Shown piece by piece: positions 1-11,237 of a stretch of DNA of 64,000 nucleotides. The number at the start of each line of letters is the position of its first letter. The stretch's first letter is position 1. The notes under the pieces are model-generated. The model had not been told where the DNA came from and did no database searches. It saw only the letters and a program-made list of their open reading frames with translations. A program made the translations under genes and the position numbers. The stretch spans positions 10,620,001-10,684,000 of the forward strand of contig BSBN01000254.1 of assembly GCA_027924645.1 (NCBI GenBank), written 5' to 3'. The DNA is from Cunninghamia lanceolata. Taxonomy: Eukaryota; Streptophyta; Pinopsida; Cupressales; Cupressaceae.

Positions 1-969
1 CCCATTCATGGCAAGTGGTGTAAGTGAACTCGCAGCCTGTGCTAGGGAATTAGCAACTTGATTCTTTGATCGGTAAACTGATTTGATGTTGAATGCATCA
101 AAACTTTCAATCAAATCCCAAACACGATTTCTATACCTCTTTAGTCTCTTATCATGACAAACATACTTCTTTCTTATTTGCTTGACAATTACCTCGGAAT
201 CTCCGTAAACATGTAGAATCTTAGCTCCTTCCTTGATAGCCATCAATAACCCATGAACTAATGATTCATACTCTTCCACATTATTTGTACATGGAAATTG
301 CAGTCTATGTGCAGCCAAGAATGATTCCCCGGATGGATTGATTAACTCGAACCCAGCACCAGCTCCTTGTTTTGACTTGGACCCATCAAAACGCGAAGTC
401 CATACTTGATTTCCTTCTTGATCAATTGAAACTTTGCTTGGATTTTCTCTTCCCTTACCTTTCTTGGGAGTCCTCGGTAAAATTGGATCCTTCTTCGGTT
501 GATCATCACTTTTTTCATATTTTTCGATTATCTTAGTTTTAGTGGGTAATTTGACAGGGTTATCTCCCTTCTTTACTTCCAGAATTTCTGGTTTTTCAGC
601 CTGAGGGACTTTCTTGTATACTTGCTCTAAGGCAACTTTACACATAGCACAGGAAAACTTAGAATGAAAAGCACTGTGTATCCGACACCAGTTAGGTAAT
701 AATAGATCTTTGACATTTGCTTGCTGACCCAACTCTGTTGCTTGCTGAACATTCTTGAGTACGAAATTTTGAAAATTTTCAAATGTACCATCTCCTTCAT
801 CAGAAGCGGACTCATAATTGTGATCAAGCATAATTTCAGTTTCATCGAAAGAATTTTGACCTTCATCTTCTTTCATTCTTGAACCTTGTAGCATGAGGAC
901 TTCTTCCGTATTTGGCCTGTAATTCCCAAGATCAGTTTCTAGGAACAGGACCTCATTGTCCTCACCATA
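1..969 (-). CDS. RNase H region of Tat-like Ty3/gypsy pol, cut by window edge
   Basis: Degrades the RNA strand of the RNA:DNA hybrid during reverse transcription. The frame is open for 323 codons from the TAA at 970-972 to the window edge, in the same frame as the protease and gag. After a charged linker with a Cys/His cluster (NWCRIHSAFHSKFSCAMC) and a Lys-rich stretch, an RNase H fold starts at WTSRFDGSKSKQGAG. Its acidic residues are seen in FDGSK, EYESL and YGDSE. The sequence resembles the second (archaeal-like) RNase H of plant Tat elements more than the canonical gypsy domain. No reverse transcriptase lies between protease and this domain, which is unusual; it may lie beyond position 1 or be lost. 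Confidence 0.8.
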
Positions 970-1878
970 TTATGTGATCATCAGTTTCAATCTTGGAGTA
1001 CTATCAATTCTAATTTGATTTGGAATTCCTTTCCATGGTAGCCACATGTGTGAGAAATCGGTAGCTACATACCCATTCAATCTTCTTGACCAATCTCTAC
1101 TCAGGAGCATGCCATATCCGCCTGGGATATCAACAACTGATATATCAATGTAGCTTTGGATTCTTGGATCAGATGACAATTGCATGTGTATATTATTCAA
1201 TTCTCCAACCACGGGCACTTCTGTCTTATCTAGTTGTGTAACTTTCTTTGTGGTCGGAGTAGGAATCAAACCCAACCTTTTACATATGGTGAGTGGCATT
1301 ACGTTGTTTGATGCTCCTGAATCCATCAAACAATTATGTAACATTTTCCCAAAAATACGGACCAATAATAGGAATGGGGCAAGCTCATCTCTTCCTTGAT
1401 AGAAAACTACAGACTTTTCATTCGGTAACTTGGAATGTGCGTTCTTTTCCACATCATTTGACCGCAAGATTTGATCTTTTGCAATCCTTTCATTTTTGAT
1501 GATCTTTTCACTTTTAACAATACTTCCTTCTTTTATATCCTTCATACTTCCTTCTTTTACATCCTTTGTAGGGTCTTGGGCTATACATACTGAGTTCATA
1601 TATGGAGAAACACTTTCTGGCACACTTTCCACAACATGTGCATTCTGAACATGGGATGAGTTGGAAGGGCCTACCGTAGCATTCCTCGAAATAGATGTAT
1701 CATTTAAGCTGTTTAAAACTATGTTTCTAATCTCAGGGATTCTCATCATTTCAACCAAAGGCATGCTCACTTTCACTTTCTTGAATTCTTCAGTAACAAT
1801 TAAACTTAGACGTTTCAATCTATCATTTGTCGCAGGGCCATCTCGTGAAAGATTGGCTCCTTGTGGATTTTCTCGTGG
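970..1878 (-). CDS. Retropepsin-type aspartic protease of Tat-like Ty3/gypsy element
   Basis: Processes the gag-pol polyprotein. It is open in the gag frame directly after the gag TAG stop at 1879-1881; the first ATG is at 1818, but synthesis by readthrough is equally possible. A charged N-terminal region is followed by the protease core, with active-site motif MDSGASNNVM and a downstream VVDIPGGYGMLLSRDW segment typical of plant gypsy proteases. The frame ends in TAA at 970-972, after which the same frame continues into RNase H. The catalytic Asp-Ser-Gly is intact, so this is among the better preserved reading frames of the window. Confidence 0.85.
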   Translation of the reverse strand, partial: PRENPQGANLSRDGPATNDRLKRLSLIVTEEFKKVKVSMPLVEMMRIPEIRNIVLNSLNDTSISRNATVGPSNSSHVQNAHVVESVPESVSPYMNSVCIAQDPTKDVKEGSMKDIKEGSIVKSEKIIKNERIAKDQILRSNDVEKNAHSKLPNEKSVVFYQGRDELAPFLLLVRIFGKMLHNCLMDSGASNNVMPLTICKRLGLIPTPTTKKVTQLDKTEVPVVGELNNIHMQLSSDPRIQSYIDISVVDIPGGYGMLLSRDWSRRLNGYVATDFSHMWLPWKGIPNQIRIDSTPRLKLMIT

Positions 1879-3741
1879 CTAAACTTCTTGTGTTGGAGTG
1901 GTTCTTTGAACAGCGTCCCTTTGTCTATACTCTGGTGAATCCTTTGGAAAATTTGGATTATTACTAGCATTTGGATTTGGTGGAGTTTGAAAATTGTTCG
2001 GAGGAACTGAAGAGCTTAATGGATCCTGTACTCGATGATTTCTTTGATAGACTTTTAGGGGTGGATTCCTAGCTGATTGTTGAAATGCTTGCACTTCCCC
2101 TACTGCTTCATCTTGAAAGTCATTACTGAATGGAGAGTAATAATCTGCATTTTCAATTGGTCCATTTGCAGATGCTGGAGGGAATCTTCCATTGTATTCC
2201 ATTACGTCATAATCCATCACAGGAGGAAATGTGAAGTCTTCAATGATTAAGGCTTGATCATACCTTGTTGTAGGAACAATCTCATATCTTGTCATTGCTT
2301 GAGGAGCATCTTGAGCTTGCGTGCTTTGCATCTCCTTTTGAAATATATCAGCAGCTATTCTGAACTCTGTGTACTGCAACTCAGAATGCTGATTTGTGTT
2401 ATGCAATCGACACCAACTTGATAAAGCTGCCTCAGCTAAGAACACCTTGTCTGCTGGTCTAGAATCTGAATTTGAATTGTTTTCCAATGGAGAGGGAACA
2501 TTTCCATTGTTTGGAGATGTATTCCATATTTTGTTTTGTCTTTGGAATCCTTGATTTGTCCCTCGGAATCCTTGATTATAACCTTGGTAATTTCCTTGGT
2601 CTCTCTGATTTCCTTGATATCCATTGTGATTTCCCTGATCCCTCTGATTTCCTTGAAAACTTCTTTGCATATTTTGTAAATGATTATTTTGATTTCTCAG
2701 ATGGGTAACTTTAGTGGATAATCTCTTCACTTGATCGATTAACTCTTTCATTTCATCCTTCTCTTCTTGACTCCTTGTAGAGGATGAAGACCCTTGTAAG
2801 TACACAGGTTGCGCTGGTGAAATTTGTGAAATGGGTGCTCCTGGATGCAACACCATCTGATTGCTAGGTGTCAGAATTAGATTCATTACAGGAGTATGTT
2901 GTGTCAAAGCTTGGTTGATTCCTTGAATCTGATTTGGCATAGCTGGATGTCCTATATGATTAAGTGCTCCTTGAGTATTCATGCCCAAGTCAGTATTCAC
3001 TTTGACAGCCTCAGCGTAGGCCTCCGTTAAAGTAGTTGGAGGTGCAGTTGCTCTCTTCACAAACATGGAAGTGAGGCGGTCTAGTGCTGCATAATATACT
3101 TCCCTCGCCATTGCATCATCAACATTATACGGAGCTTGCAACCTTGTATAAGCCTTATGAAAATGATTATTGAAAGAACTGATAGGTTCATGTTCTTGCC
3201 TCTTGACATCAACAAACTGTTTGTAGAGCTCTGACGGAGTGATGGGAATCCTAAACTTTTCTAGAAAGGTGTTTTTCAGTATTTGCCAACTATTAATGGA
3301 ACCTGCAGGTAGATGAATGTACCAAAAGTATGCATCTTCACCCAGTGAATAAGGAAACAATCTACACGCGACATCCTCATGCTCGATTCTTCTGTTTCGA
3401 AGAGTATCCTCAAAAATCTTAATATGTTCCTCTGCTGTCCTGTTCACATCACTGACCTGAAATTTAGAGCAGAATTGTTTAGGACTCTTGGGCATTTCAT
3501 GGTAATTCGTGAAAGAAGCAAGAGGAGAAGCATTTGCCGGAAGCCAAGCCATTGGAATGTTTGCTTGTTGCGCTGGAACTGTTTGAGCAACTCCTTGTGT
3601 ATTACTTGGTTGAGCGATTCTTGTATTTTGTGGTGGAGTTTGAAACAAATCTACGATGACCCTTACGCTAGGTGATCCTTCACTTGATGGATTTGTCTTC
3701 TTATTGCGCTTGGCTTTGGAATTGAAGTCCAACTCAATCAA
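1879..3741 (-). CDS. Gag polyprotein of Tat-like Ty3/gypsy element
   Basis: Structural protein forming the cytoplasmic virus-like particle of an LTR retrotransposon. A 620-codon frame with no internal stop. Residues about 100-250 match the retrotransposon gag fold, with landmarks FEDTLRNRRIEHEDVACRLF, DAYFWYIHLP and SFNNHFHKAY. A Gln/Asn/Gly-rich segment with repeated GNQRDQGN follows, then a degenerate Cys/His knuckle (SWCRLHNTNQHSE) in place of a standard CCHC. The start at 3741 lies about 110 nt downstream of the candidate primer site. The stop is TAG, and the same frame stays open into the protease. Confidence 0.88.
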   Translation of the reverse strand: MIELDFNSKAKRNKKTNPSSEGSPSVRVIVDLFQTPPQNTRIAQPSNTQGVAQTVPAQQANIPMAWLPANASPLASFTNYHEMPKSPKQFCSKFQVSDVNRTAEEHIKIFEDTLRNRRIEHEDVACRLFPYSLGEDAYFWYIHLPAGSINSWQILKNTFLEKFRIPITPSELYKQFVDVKRQEHEPISSFNNHFHKAYTRLQAPYNVDDAMAREVYYAALDRLTSMFVKRATAPPTTLTEAYAEAVKVNTDLGMNTQGALNHIGHPAMPNQIQGINQALTQHTPVMNLILTPSNQMVLHPGAPISQISPAQPVYLQGSSSSTRSQEEKDEMKELIDQVKRLSTKVTHLRNQNNHLQNMQRSFQGNQRDQGNHNGYQGNQRDQGNYQGYNQGFRGTNQGFQRQNKIWNTSPNNGNVPSPLENNSNSDSRPADKVFLAEAALSSWCRLHNTNQHSELQYTEFRIAADIFQKEMQSTQAQDAPQAMTRYEIVPTTRYDQALIIEDFTFPPVMDYDVMEYNGRFPPASANGPIENADYYSPFSNDFQDEAVGEVQAFQQSARNPPLKVYQRNHRVQDPLSSSVPPNNFQTPPNPNASNNPNFPKDSPEYRQRDAVQRTTPTQEV

Positions 3742-3851
3742 CTCCTTTGAAGTTTGTGGTGTAGACCGTAGAATCCTCTGGTGTTTTTCAGGTGAAAAAG
3801 AAACAATGCGCTCCAGTGTGTCTAACTTTGTATTTCAAGAGAGGCCCTTCT

Positions 3852-3862
3852 TCTAGCGCCAA
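3852..3862 (-). other. Candidate primer binding site of Tat-like element
   Basis: On the minus strand the sequence TTGGCGCTAGA lies three bases inside the presumed LTR end (CATCAACA) and about 110 nt before gag. Position and TGGCGC start fit a primer site of plant Tat/Athila-like elements; I do not assign the tRNA. Confidence 0.6.
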
Positions 3863-3865
3863 TTC

Positions 3866-4804
3866 TGTTGATGTGTTTTCCTTGCACATACAACGCAGAA
3901 TAAAATACTGGTGTACTCTATCCTCTCTTGAACAAAATCCCTCAAATGCTAAGCTAAGTGATCAGATGAGTAGACTCCAAGGTTCTTGATTAGTTACTTT
4001 TCGTGTTGCGACTTGGGATAACTTAGCAGTAGGATGCGAATTACTGTTTGACACAAAGGGACTTACGTAAATGCTCAACAATAGGAAACTTGTTTCTCTT
4101 GGATAACATGTAACACAGCTGCTTTGAAGGTCTACCAATTCAATAACTTAAGATATGACAATGGAAGCTCTTGAATCTAAATCTAACAAGATTTTAAAGA
4201 AAATGCAAAAGGAAATAAGTTTAGAAGGCTCTAATCTAAATGCAAGCAATCACCACTGATTCACCAGAATCTCAACCACACTTTGCTTCGCCATAAGGAA
4301 ACAACTACACAAAAGTGGTGCTATCTTCTAAGGGTAAAGTAAGATTTTCAGATTAAGCTCAGATGATGTTCAGACTAACCATGCACTACAACCTGCCATC
4401 GACAAATTATAAATGGTATGAACTATGGAGACACCAAACATGAATCAGCAACAACAACTTCCATAAAACATAAAACTAAATTGCTGAAAACAAACTAAAT
4501 AGATCTTATTCTATGAGTGAACACTTAGAAACCATGCATTCATTTGAAACAACACAAATCACCATGAAAATTTCAGCAATGAATTTGTATTTATTTCAGC
4601 AGAGTCTTGAGCAACAATTTCTCAGAGCATCCCCCCTTTACAAATGAGAGCAAAATGGGTTTATATAGGCCCCAAAACTCAATGGATGGCTAGGATTAAA
4701 ACTTTAAATCGAGGGCCCATATTATGCCACACAGGCAAGTGGTTACAAATTTACTAAAATTAGACCTTGCATTGATGATGCACCAACCAAGTGGAATACC
4801 CTCA
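3866..4804 (-). repeat. 5' LTR of Tat-like element (outer boundary approximate)
   Basis: In plus orientation it starts TGTTGATGTG at 3866, next to the primer site. It has no coding potential and holds a minus-strand TATA box. The far end is unresolved: 4804 is one candidate, next to a pyrimidine run at 4811-4823 that would read as a polypurine tract on the minus strand. No second copy lies in the window, so the boundary cannot be checked by LTR comparison. Confidence 0.55.
4661..4668 (-). promoter_or_regulatory. TATA box in LTR
   Basis: Minus strand reads CCTATATAAACCC, about 0.9 kb upstream of gag, inside the presumed LTR. It is the probable core promoter, placing R plus U5 between about 4640 and 3866. 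Confidence 0.5.
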
Positions 4805-4909
4805 TTTATGACCTTTCCTTTTCGCGGTAAACTCCACAAATCTAGCGATGACACGTGTAACCTCCTCCATAGGTACACTTGGCAGAGTCTGAATGGTGCC
4901 CTCTACGAT

Positions 4910-7128
4910 TTACAGCTCCTCTGTAGATTTGACAATTGTCATTTCCCAACTGGCCATGGATGTCTGAAACGTGCCCATGAAAATGGAAAGCGCGCAAATT
5001 TCATCCAACAACTCCCTCAAAACAGCCTGTGTATGCTGAAAATACTTTGCATGCATCTTGTCTTTCAACAAGTATTCATCAATCTCTCCATTAGAATCAA
5101 CTACCCTATTTACGAAAACAAGTATTTTGTTTTGCATTTCCTGAAGTACCTCTCTTGCTTGAGTGCAATCACCTTCAACCTTTCCCAAAACTTGCTCCTT
5201 TATGCTGAGTTTGACACTACTTCACCAATTTGATTACCTTGTTTGTTTCCCTGATCATCTTGGATTTTCAAGGATGTCTGCTCATCAGGTCTCACTTCAT
5301 CTTCATCGATATTTATTATATTGTTACCCTCCATATTTATTATATTGTTACCCTCCTGTCTTGAAAATGCACTAGCTGCCTCCTGATCATTAGTCTTTGC
5401 CTTCTTACTTGGCTGAATATCCCCATGCGGACCATCATCTTCACCCTCTGAGCCATTGGAATTATTGGATGACCCACCACTTGAAGCATCCTTGGACTGA
5501 TGTACACTAACCCCTCCCATCAAGTTGTAAGTCAATTGGACATTCTTCTCCTGGAGCCTACGAATCTGGAAGTCCACATACTTTCTTGTATGCGATATGA
5601 TTGGCATCATCAAATCATCATTGCATGTGGCCTCCTGCTCAGACCAATTGATGGTGAAGGGCCTATCTCTCTTCTCTTCATATGAACTTTGTGAAAGTCT
5701 TTTGTGATTCTCCTCAAGTTGATCCGGAATATTGATCACTCTTGTTGATCTGACCAAGTCCAAAGACAGTCGGTAGCAACTCTTCTTTCTTATTTCTATA
5801 TCATCATATGTATCTATCCAATGATCCTCGAGCTATGGTTTGTTCTCATATTTGCTCCCAAATTTCTGCCTGATCGTGCCAAATTGATCGAAGTTACTGC
5901 GTGCATCATTGTGGCATACCAAGTTGTAAGCCTGCAACTCTATCTCTGAATTTTCAGCGGCTTGTAAGGACATGCAAGTCTCAAGCCTCCCGATGCTGAT
6001 TGGAAACTTTGTTGTAGTCTTTTTCCTCTTTCTCTGGACCTTGTCAAATGCAACCAGCTGTCGTGTTACTTCCAACAACACCATTCTGTCAGTGGGGTAC
6101 CTAGGCAATCTGTAAGGCAGTGATGAGAAGCCCTCTACACGGATGTATGTGAACCTTGGAAACTGAATAAACCATTTTCCGTATTTTGCAATGAAGCTCA
6201 TGGCCTCCTTCGACAATCTCCTGCATGTGCTACCTTGTAACAATCTAACAATATGCATGGAAAAGGCATCATTAAACCTTCTGTAATGGGATATAGCCTA
6301 TAAGTGCAGCTGAGGATAGCAATCATAAACCTTGAACTGTCCTTCTCCGTTTCCAACTCTTCCCTTACAGTTCAATCCTGGATATCTCTCGTTTCTGGCA
6401 AGCATATACATAATATATGAGCTCATGTAAAATGTTTTCGTTTCCTGTAAACCTTTCAATTGATCATCAATGTTGTTGCTGATCATTTCAGCCCAATCTA
6501 TCATTCTGTTTCCACTTATAATTTCTTCAATGAAGAAGAACATCTAGGGCTCGAAATTTGCCGATTGTGGGCAGCCCATGATGCGGTTCAAAAACACAAC
6601 CATATAGTTGATTTCTTGATGAAAGTCAGACTTGTGAAGCTTTTTAGGTACCTTACTCACATGTGGCCTTGGTTGCACCAACCAACTATTGTTTATTACC
6701 TCCATACATTTCTCAGGTCCCGCCAAATAAAGTTGCAAAGCAGACTCCTTGTCGCAGAATGTAGTAGTTTTGTATGAGGGGATGTCAAAAGCTTCCGCGA
6801 TCGCCTCCTTTCTCAGATAAGCAAGCACTTTGCCCTCTCTAGTCATAATACATCTCTTTTCATGATTATAATGCTTGGCGCATTCTAACATCAGTTCTGG
6901 ACACAGCATTGTTGGCAGGGAACAAGCAGCTTGCACAATCCCGTTCTTCAACATTCATCTGACTAGATCCGATGGATTGGGTTTGTGCAAATTTTGCCGA
7001 ATCTCTTGCATATTGGTCTTCCCCAGATTGGTGTCACAGAGGTTTCGCCACTTCGAAGTGATCTTTGTCTCTGGCCACGTTCCCTTCATGTCGCTCCTCA
7101 TCAATGCTTGTCTGTCCTTCGCACTCAT
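4910..7128 (-). pseudogene. Decayed retroelement-associated ORF, about 740 codons, unknown function
   Basis: One minus-strand frame runs from an ATG at 7126-7128 to about 5200 with four in-frame stops (near 6956, 6545, 6299 and 5834). A one-base frameshift near 5190 follows, then a final open stretch to 4910. The stops are TGA or TAG at places where CGA, TGG or CAG would read through. Landmarks are EGKVLAYLRKEAIAEAFDIP, NYMVVFLNRIMG, WAEMISNNIDDQL and FYMSSYIMYMLA. A Ser/Asn/Glu-rich segment with a basic PSKKAK stretch follows, then a helical C-terminus. No polymerase, integrase, protease or zinc-knuckle motif is visible. It is co-oriented with the gypsy element and lies just upstream of its LTR. 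It may be an extra ORF of a Ty3/gypsy element; I cannot name the family. Confidence 0.55.
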
Positions 7129-8849
7129 CCTTCACCTGCACAACCGCCTTATGTCAAAATCCTGAAAATGATATTCAATAACAACATAATAGTAACAAAA
7201 CCTACATTTAATACATGCGGGATTATTTGAATGCAAGATTTCAATTTATCTCACCCCTCTGCTAAAGAAAAACAACAATAATGCGATTCCCACGAGAACA
7301 AAATGTCCAAATGTCTCACCAACACACTTAGCTCCTATTTGCCCCTGTCAAATCTGATCTCCTAATGGACCTGCAATAATCGTGTGTTGTAATCCCTTAT
7401 GTGCTTTAATGGAGGGGAAGTCGATTTTCAAGCAATAGAAGGTGATCTTTCTTAAACTTTCGAAGACTTCAACCAAGGAAGAGACTCCTAAACCTGCACT
7501 CAGGAAGCTTCGAGAACACCGGGCAGATTATGTAATATTAACCAGTTCAACATCCAAGCACCCACTCAGACAAACCTCATAAGGATCCCCTTTTGCAGAC
7601 AAAACTCATGAACACAGTCAGGTTTTGAAATACTGATGCAGGAGGTGAAGCTCACTGTTCAGCACAAATGACAAAACACCTTCGAATCCCTATCGTCCCA
7701 CACAGTGCAATCACCTTTTCTGGAGGACAGTGCATACCATGAATACTCAGAAAGTTGGCACTTTACTCACACTAATGTTCAAAGATTTTGCTAGCATAAA
7801 TAGTGCGCTCCACCTCCTCTACCGCATACATGTCATTATTTGAATAAAAACGTGGGGCTAAAAATAGGACGAGCCAATATTTGACAGATACGTGACTGAA
7901 AATCCTGCCAGGAATCTCAATTTATTCCCTATCCATGCATTTTTCAGAGTGCAGTGCCTATTTAATGGTATGCTAAGAATAGAATTGATTCGTTCTGCAC
8001 AAAAAAAAACGTTCAATGATTCCTTCAACAGGTCATCATGATTGCCAAAGAGGTGACGGTGTCATAGCGGGTCAACGCAAATATTTGAGAGCCTGGCCAA
8101 AAAAGAAAATTGCAAACTTAAGACCTATCTCCGCCCTAGCGGTCCCTTTGCTTCGACGTGCACAACACAGGATTACAGTGGACTCTCAAAAGTCCGTCCC
8201 TTCATGAATGATCGACGTGGGGTGAATGCTATACTTCACATTTGACGCGATGCTGAGAATAGAAATTTGCGATGTTCTGCATAACTGCCCAAAGGTCCGT
8301 TAATAATCCAATCATCCAAAGATACCCCGCCCAAACAGTCATTCAAGCCTACCGAAGACCAACCCAATTATGGAGATTTCCCAATACATCGTGAAAATCC
8401 GCTCAAGCGGTCATTTAGCCTGTTGAGAGAATAGGAAATGGAAAGCAATGCCAGAAGGTAACTGAAGTCCGCCTTAGGCGGAGATCCAAGGGGAGCGGGC
8501 ATGTTGCCGAAAAAAGATCTTAATGCAGCGCAAGGTGACTAAAAATGTCCGCCAGGATAGAAATAAATGAGCTCAACGCCCAGTTAGGATATTTCCTATG
8601 TATTGTAAGTCATATACCGACCAATAAATGGACTACAACGCACCCTAATGACCCCTTCAAATAACCTTGCCCAGATAAGAAACTCCGGCCAGCACTACAG
8701 ACCAAAACGCCAAACCAAGGGGTCCCCACGGCTGATGGGGCGATGTTGGACCACGTCACAACAATACGTACTTGAGTTGTCCGCTGCCCAAATTAATTCA
8801 TCTTCCCGTCTTGTCAAAAAGACAATTCTTAATTTTAAAATGTCTTGAA
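7129..8849. other. No gene recognised
   Basis: Mixed-composition sequence with only short ORFs in both strands. It may be untranslated sequence of the element owning the upstream ORF or older repeat debris. I see no LTR, terminal inverted repeat or conserved motif. Confidence 0.5.
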
Positions 8850-9340
8850 GTAGAGACTTTTGTTCCTGAGGAAAATCACAGTCATCTATACTCCTTCATT
8901 TTGCTTTGTAGGGGTGGGGACCTAGCTCTGATTGACAGTAATCCTTGACCATATTTTCCCAATGATGCTTAAGATATGTCTCCTCTTCCCTTACGTCTAC
9001 TCTTAGGACATTTTTGGCCATCCATTCGAAGAGTCATCCAGAAAACTTGCTTTCACTCTATTGTGAATTATCCATGTTAGGTTTGGTAACAAAACTTCCC
9101 TACTCCTTATGATAAAATTCCACATCGAGGAACTCCTTGGAGGATTCTTTACTGTAAAGATTCTCTCTGTCTTGTTGTTATCCAAATATTTAAATTGCAT
9201 CAGCTCAGTCTGTTTAGAATTTGGTCTCTTAGACATGTTCAATGAAAGCTTTGCTCCTAAAACTTGGTTTTGTATCTTTTGATTTAATATCCCAACCCCT
9301 CCTCACTGTTTTGGTTTACAAACCTTTTCCAAAAAAATAA
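8850..9340 (-). pseudogene. LINE reverse transcriptase C-terminal fragment
   Basis: Non-LTR retrotransposon remnant. On the minus strand, a stretch resembling the conserved EEGLGY/AKLS region after the LINE RT core is followed by LMQFKYLDNN, SSSMWNFIIRSREVLLPNLT and WIIHNRVKASFLDDSSNGWP. This matches the region between the RT palm and zf-RVT of plant L1-type ORF2 (typically W..I...R.LL.....W.IGNG....W.D.W). The piece is short, has stops at both sides and no catalytic motif. Identification is by pattern; it is a different fragment from the LINE at 50-55 kb. Confidence 0.65.
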
Positions 9341-9741
9341 ATAGATTCTCTTTTTATCAGTGGATCCTTGCTGAAGAAATTTTATCTTTACAAACATTTA
9401 AAATCATAGAATATTTAGAAAAATAAGACTAAATATCCAATTTAGAGAGCCAATACTTTTTAATAATAATAATAATAATAATATTTTTCTTTTTCTTTTA
9501 AGGACTCTAATATTCGCTAGACATTGTGTATTTGGCCACTGCTATGCTCAATTCTTCGTGGGCAACCTTGGCGATGGGTCCAAATCAGTTAAAATGCTCC
9601 TAAAAATCCACACCATGGGCACAATTTCACAAGTTTTTAAACAGAATTTAGTTATTTTGGAATAGAAAAGTCATCGTTATTGATTTACATCATATGGCCT
9701 CCAATCTTTGTATGAATTTAAAAAAACAAAAAAAAACAAAA
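9341..9741. other. No gene; short AT-rich stretch
   Basis: Non-coding, AT-rich, containing a (TAA)n microsatellite at 9461-9483. Nothing else is recognisable. Confidence 0.6.
9461..9483. repeat. (TAA)n microsatellite
   Basis: Seven consecutive TAA units in plain view. Confidence 0.9.
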
Positions 9742-10388
9742 CTGATGGGCCAGAATGCTAATTAACCACTACTATTCTAGTTGTTTCCCAAGAAAAACAA
9801 CAAAATCTTGCGTAGAACGAAACCACATTACAATGAATATCCCGAGTTTCAGAAGCATAAGGAGTAATATTATGGAAGTAATTCTATCTATCTTTGAAAC
9901 CTCAATCCTTATTTTATCAGGGACAGGCTAGTGCCGGCATTCCAGTTTCTCACTAATAAGGTTATGACCTTTTGCAACTGGAGTTTGTTAAGCACTTTTA
10001 CAGAATCAAACAAACATACAATTCTATGCTTCTCTGAAAACAAGTAGCCATTTACAAAGTCAAAACAAATTGGACCATGCAATTCAGGGGCAATCATGCC
10101 AGTTTGTAGATTCAGTTATAATATTGTCATAATGTATTCAGATAAGTCTGGATTTTCATATTGATTCACATATACCTATGACGATTCTTCCATAAGGGCC
10201 TAGGAACTATGGCCACAACAACTAACAGCTGTGATGAGAATGGAACTTGAACAGTCCTCCATTAGCCAAAGAAAAGCTTCCACCGATTTATTAAATACCA
10301 GAGTTTACTTTTTTCTTCTCGTCACTTACAAAGAAAAATAGAAGAGCCAATCCGTTCACCAAAAAAAAAAAAGAAGAAAAAGAAAAAC
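9742..10388 (-). repeat. Duplicated 3' flank of WRC-type pseudogene, copy 1
   Basis: Collinear with 63,329-63,924, starting at the shared CTGATGGGCCAGAATGC and running up to the shared stop codon of the gene fragment. The two differ by scattered substitutions and by a replaced block (9,858-9,972 here, 63,441-63,522 there). It lies immediately 3' of coding sequence in both places, so it is probably a 3' untranslated region or downstream flank carried along in a gene duplication. Confidence 0.75.
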
Positions 10389-11224
10389 CTATAAACTAAG
10401 GACAGTTAGCTCACGCTTATATTTTTCTAATAGTTCGGAGAACATTCTGTCATCTCGCTTGCAAGTATCAGACAACAGCCGCTTGAACGATTGTGATTGC
10501 TATTAAACCGGTATGATACTTCTCCAAATCCTTGAAATACTGTGACTCACAAATCTTCAATTCCCATTCCTTTTGAAGTACTGCATCTGGACTTTCTTTT
10601 CCTTCACAAACACTTTTACACCACAAATAGACCTTACATCCGAATCGTCTCTGTGACCTTCAGGCAAAAGACAACGAAGACTATGTCTCTCAGCAGGAGT
10701 AAGCTCTCGATTCTAAGCTTCCATCATTATTGCAGGCAGAAGCTCTTTGAGATCCGATATGTCTGAAGGAACTGTTATTTCTTGAGCTATTTCTGGAATT
10801 CTTATGCTACACATATTGTTCATCGCTCTTTTGCTGGTTCCAACAGGCTGACTTGTATCCACTTGTGTTGCAGAAGCCATACGATCTTCCATTGGAATGG
10901 ATTTTTTGTCCTCTTTAGGCTGTTTTTCACAGGGCTTTATAGGATGTTGCTTCCTCCTCTCCCTCCTTGCCAAATAATTTCTAGTTGCCAAATCAATGTG
11001 ATGCTGGCAATAAATGTGGTTAACGCGTGCATTTTTACATTGCCAATGCTTTTTCCGATCTGATCGTTGGCAACGGTATGCATCTGGGATGAGACACTGC
11101 TTTCTCTTTCTGGTCTTCTTTTCCTTTGTTGAGCACAGATCATGCTTCTCTTGTTCCATTGCTGTGCTCTGATTAGAATCAATCCCAGGGAGCCTGTCTA
11201 TGTTGAGTTTACTAAGGGAGCCTT
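10389..11224 (-). pseudogene. WRC-motif protein pseudogene (putative nuclear factor)
   Basis: Contains a WRC-like C3H zinc-finger motif (YRCQRSDRKKHWQCK...YCQHH), close to the C-x9-C-x10-C-x2-H pattern of plant WRC proteins such as GRFs and some JmjC demethylases; here the spacings read 10, 9 and 2. It is flanked by basic stretches (KEKKTRKRKQ, RRERRKQ). The frame stops at TAG 10,713-10,715. The same frame then reads NRELTPAERHSLRCLLPEGH and on to about 10,540, and after frame changes it reaches a C-terminus ending ELLEKYKRELTVLSL at TAG 10,389-10,391. That C-terminus is repeated at 63,925-64,000, so it is real coding sequence. The upstream frame runs into the 143-bp tandem repeat, so the first 35 or so apparent residues are not original. 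The parent family is not identified. Confidence 0.6.
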
Positions 11225-11237
11225 TTTCATCTCTCTT

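Noticed and set aside
4724..5233. Plus-strand ORF of 169 codons
   Set aside because: Overlaps the better supported minus-strand ORF and the LTR edge, with no recognisable domain.
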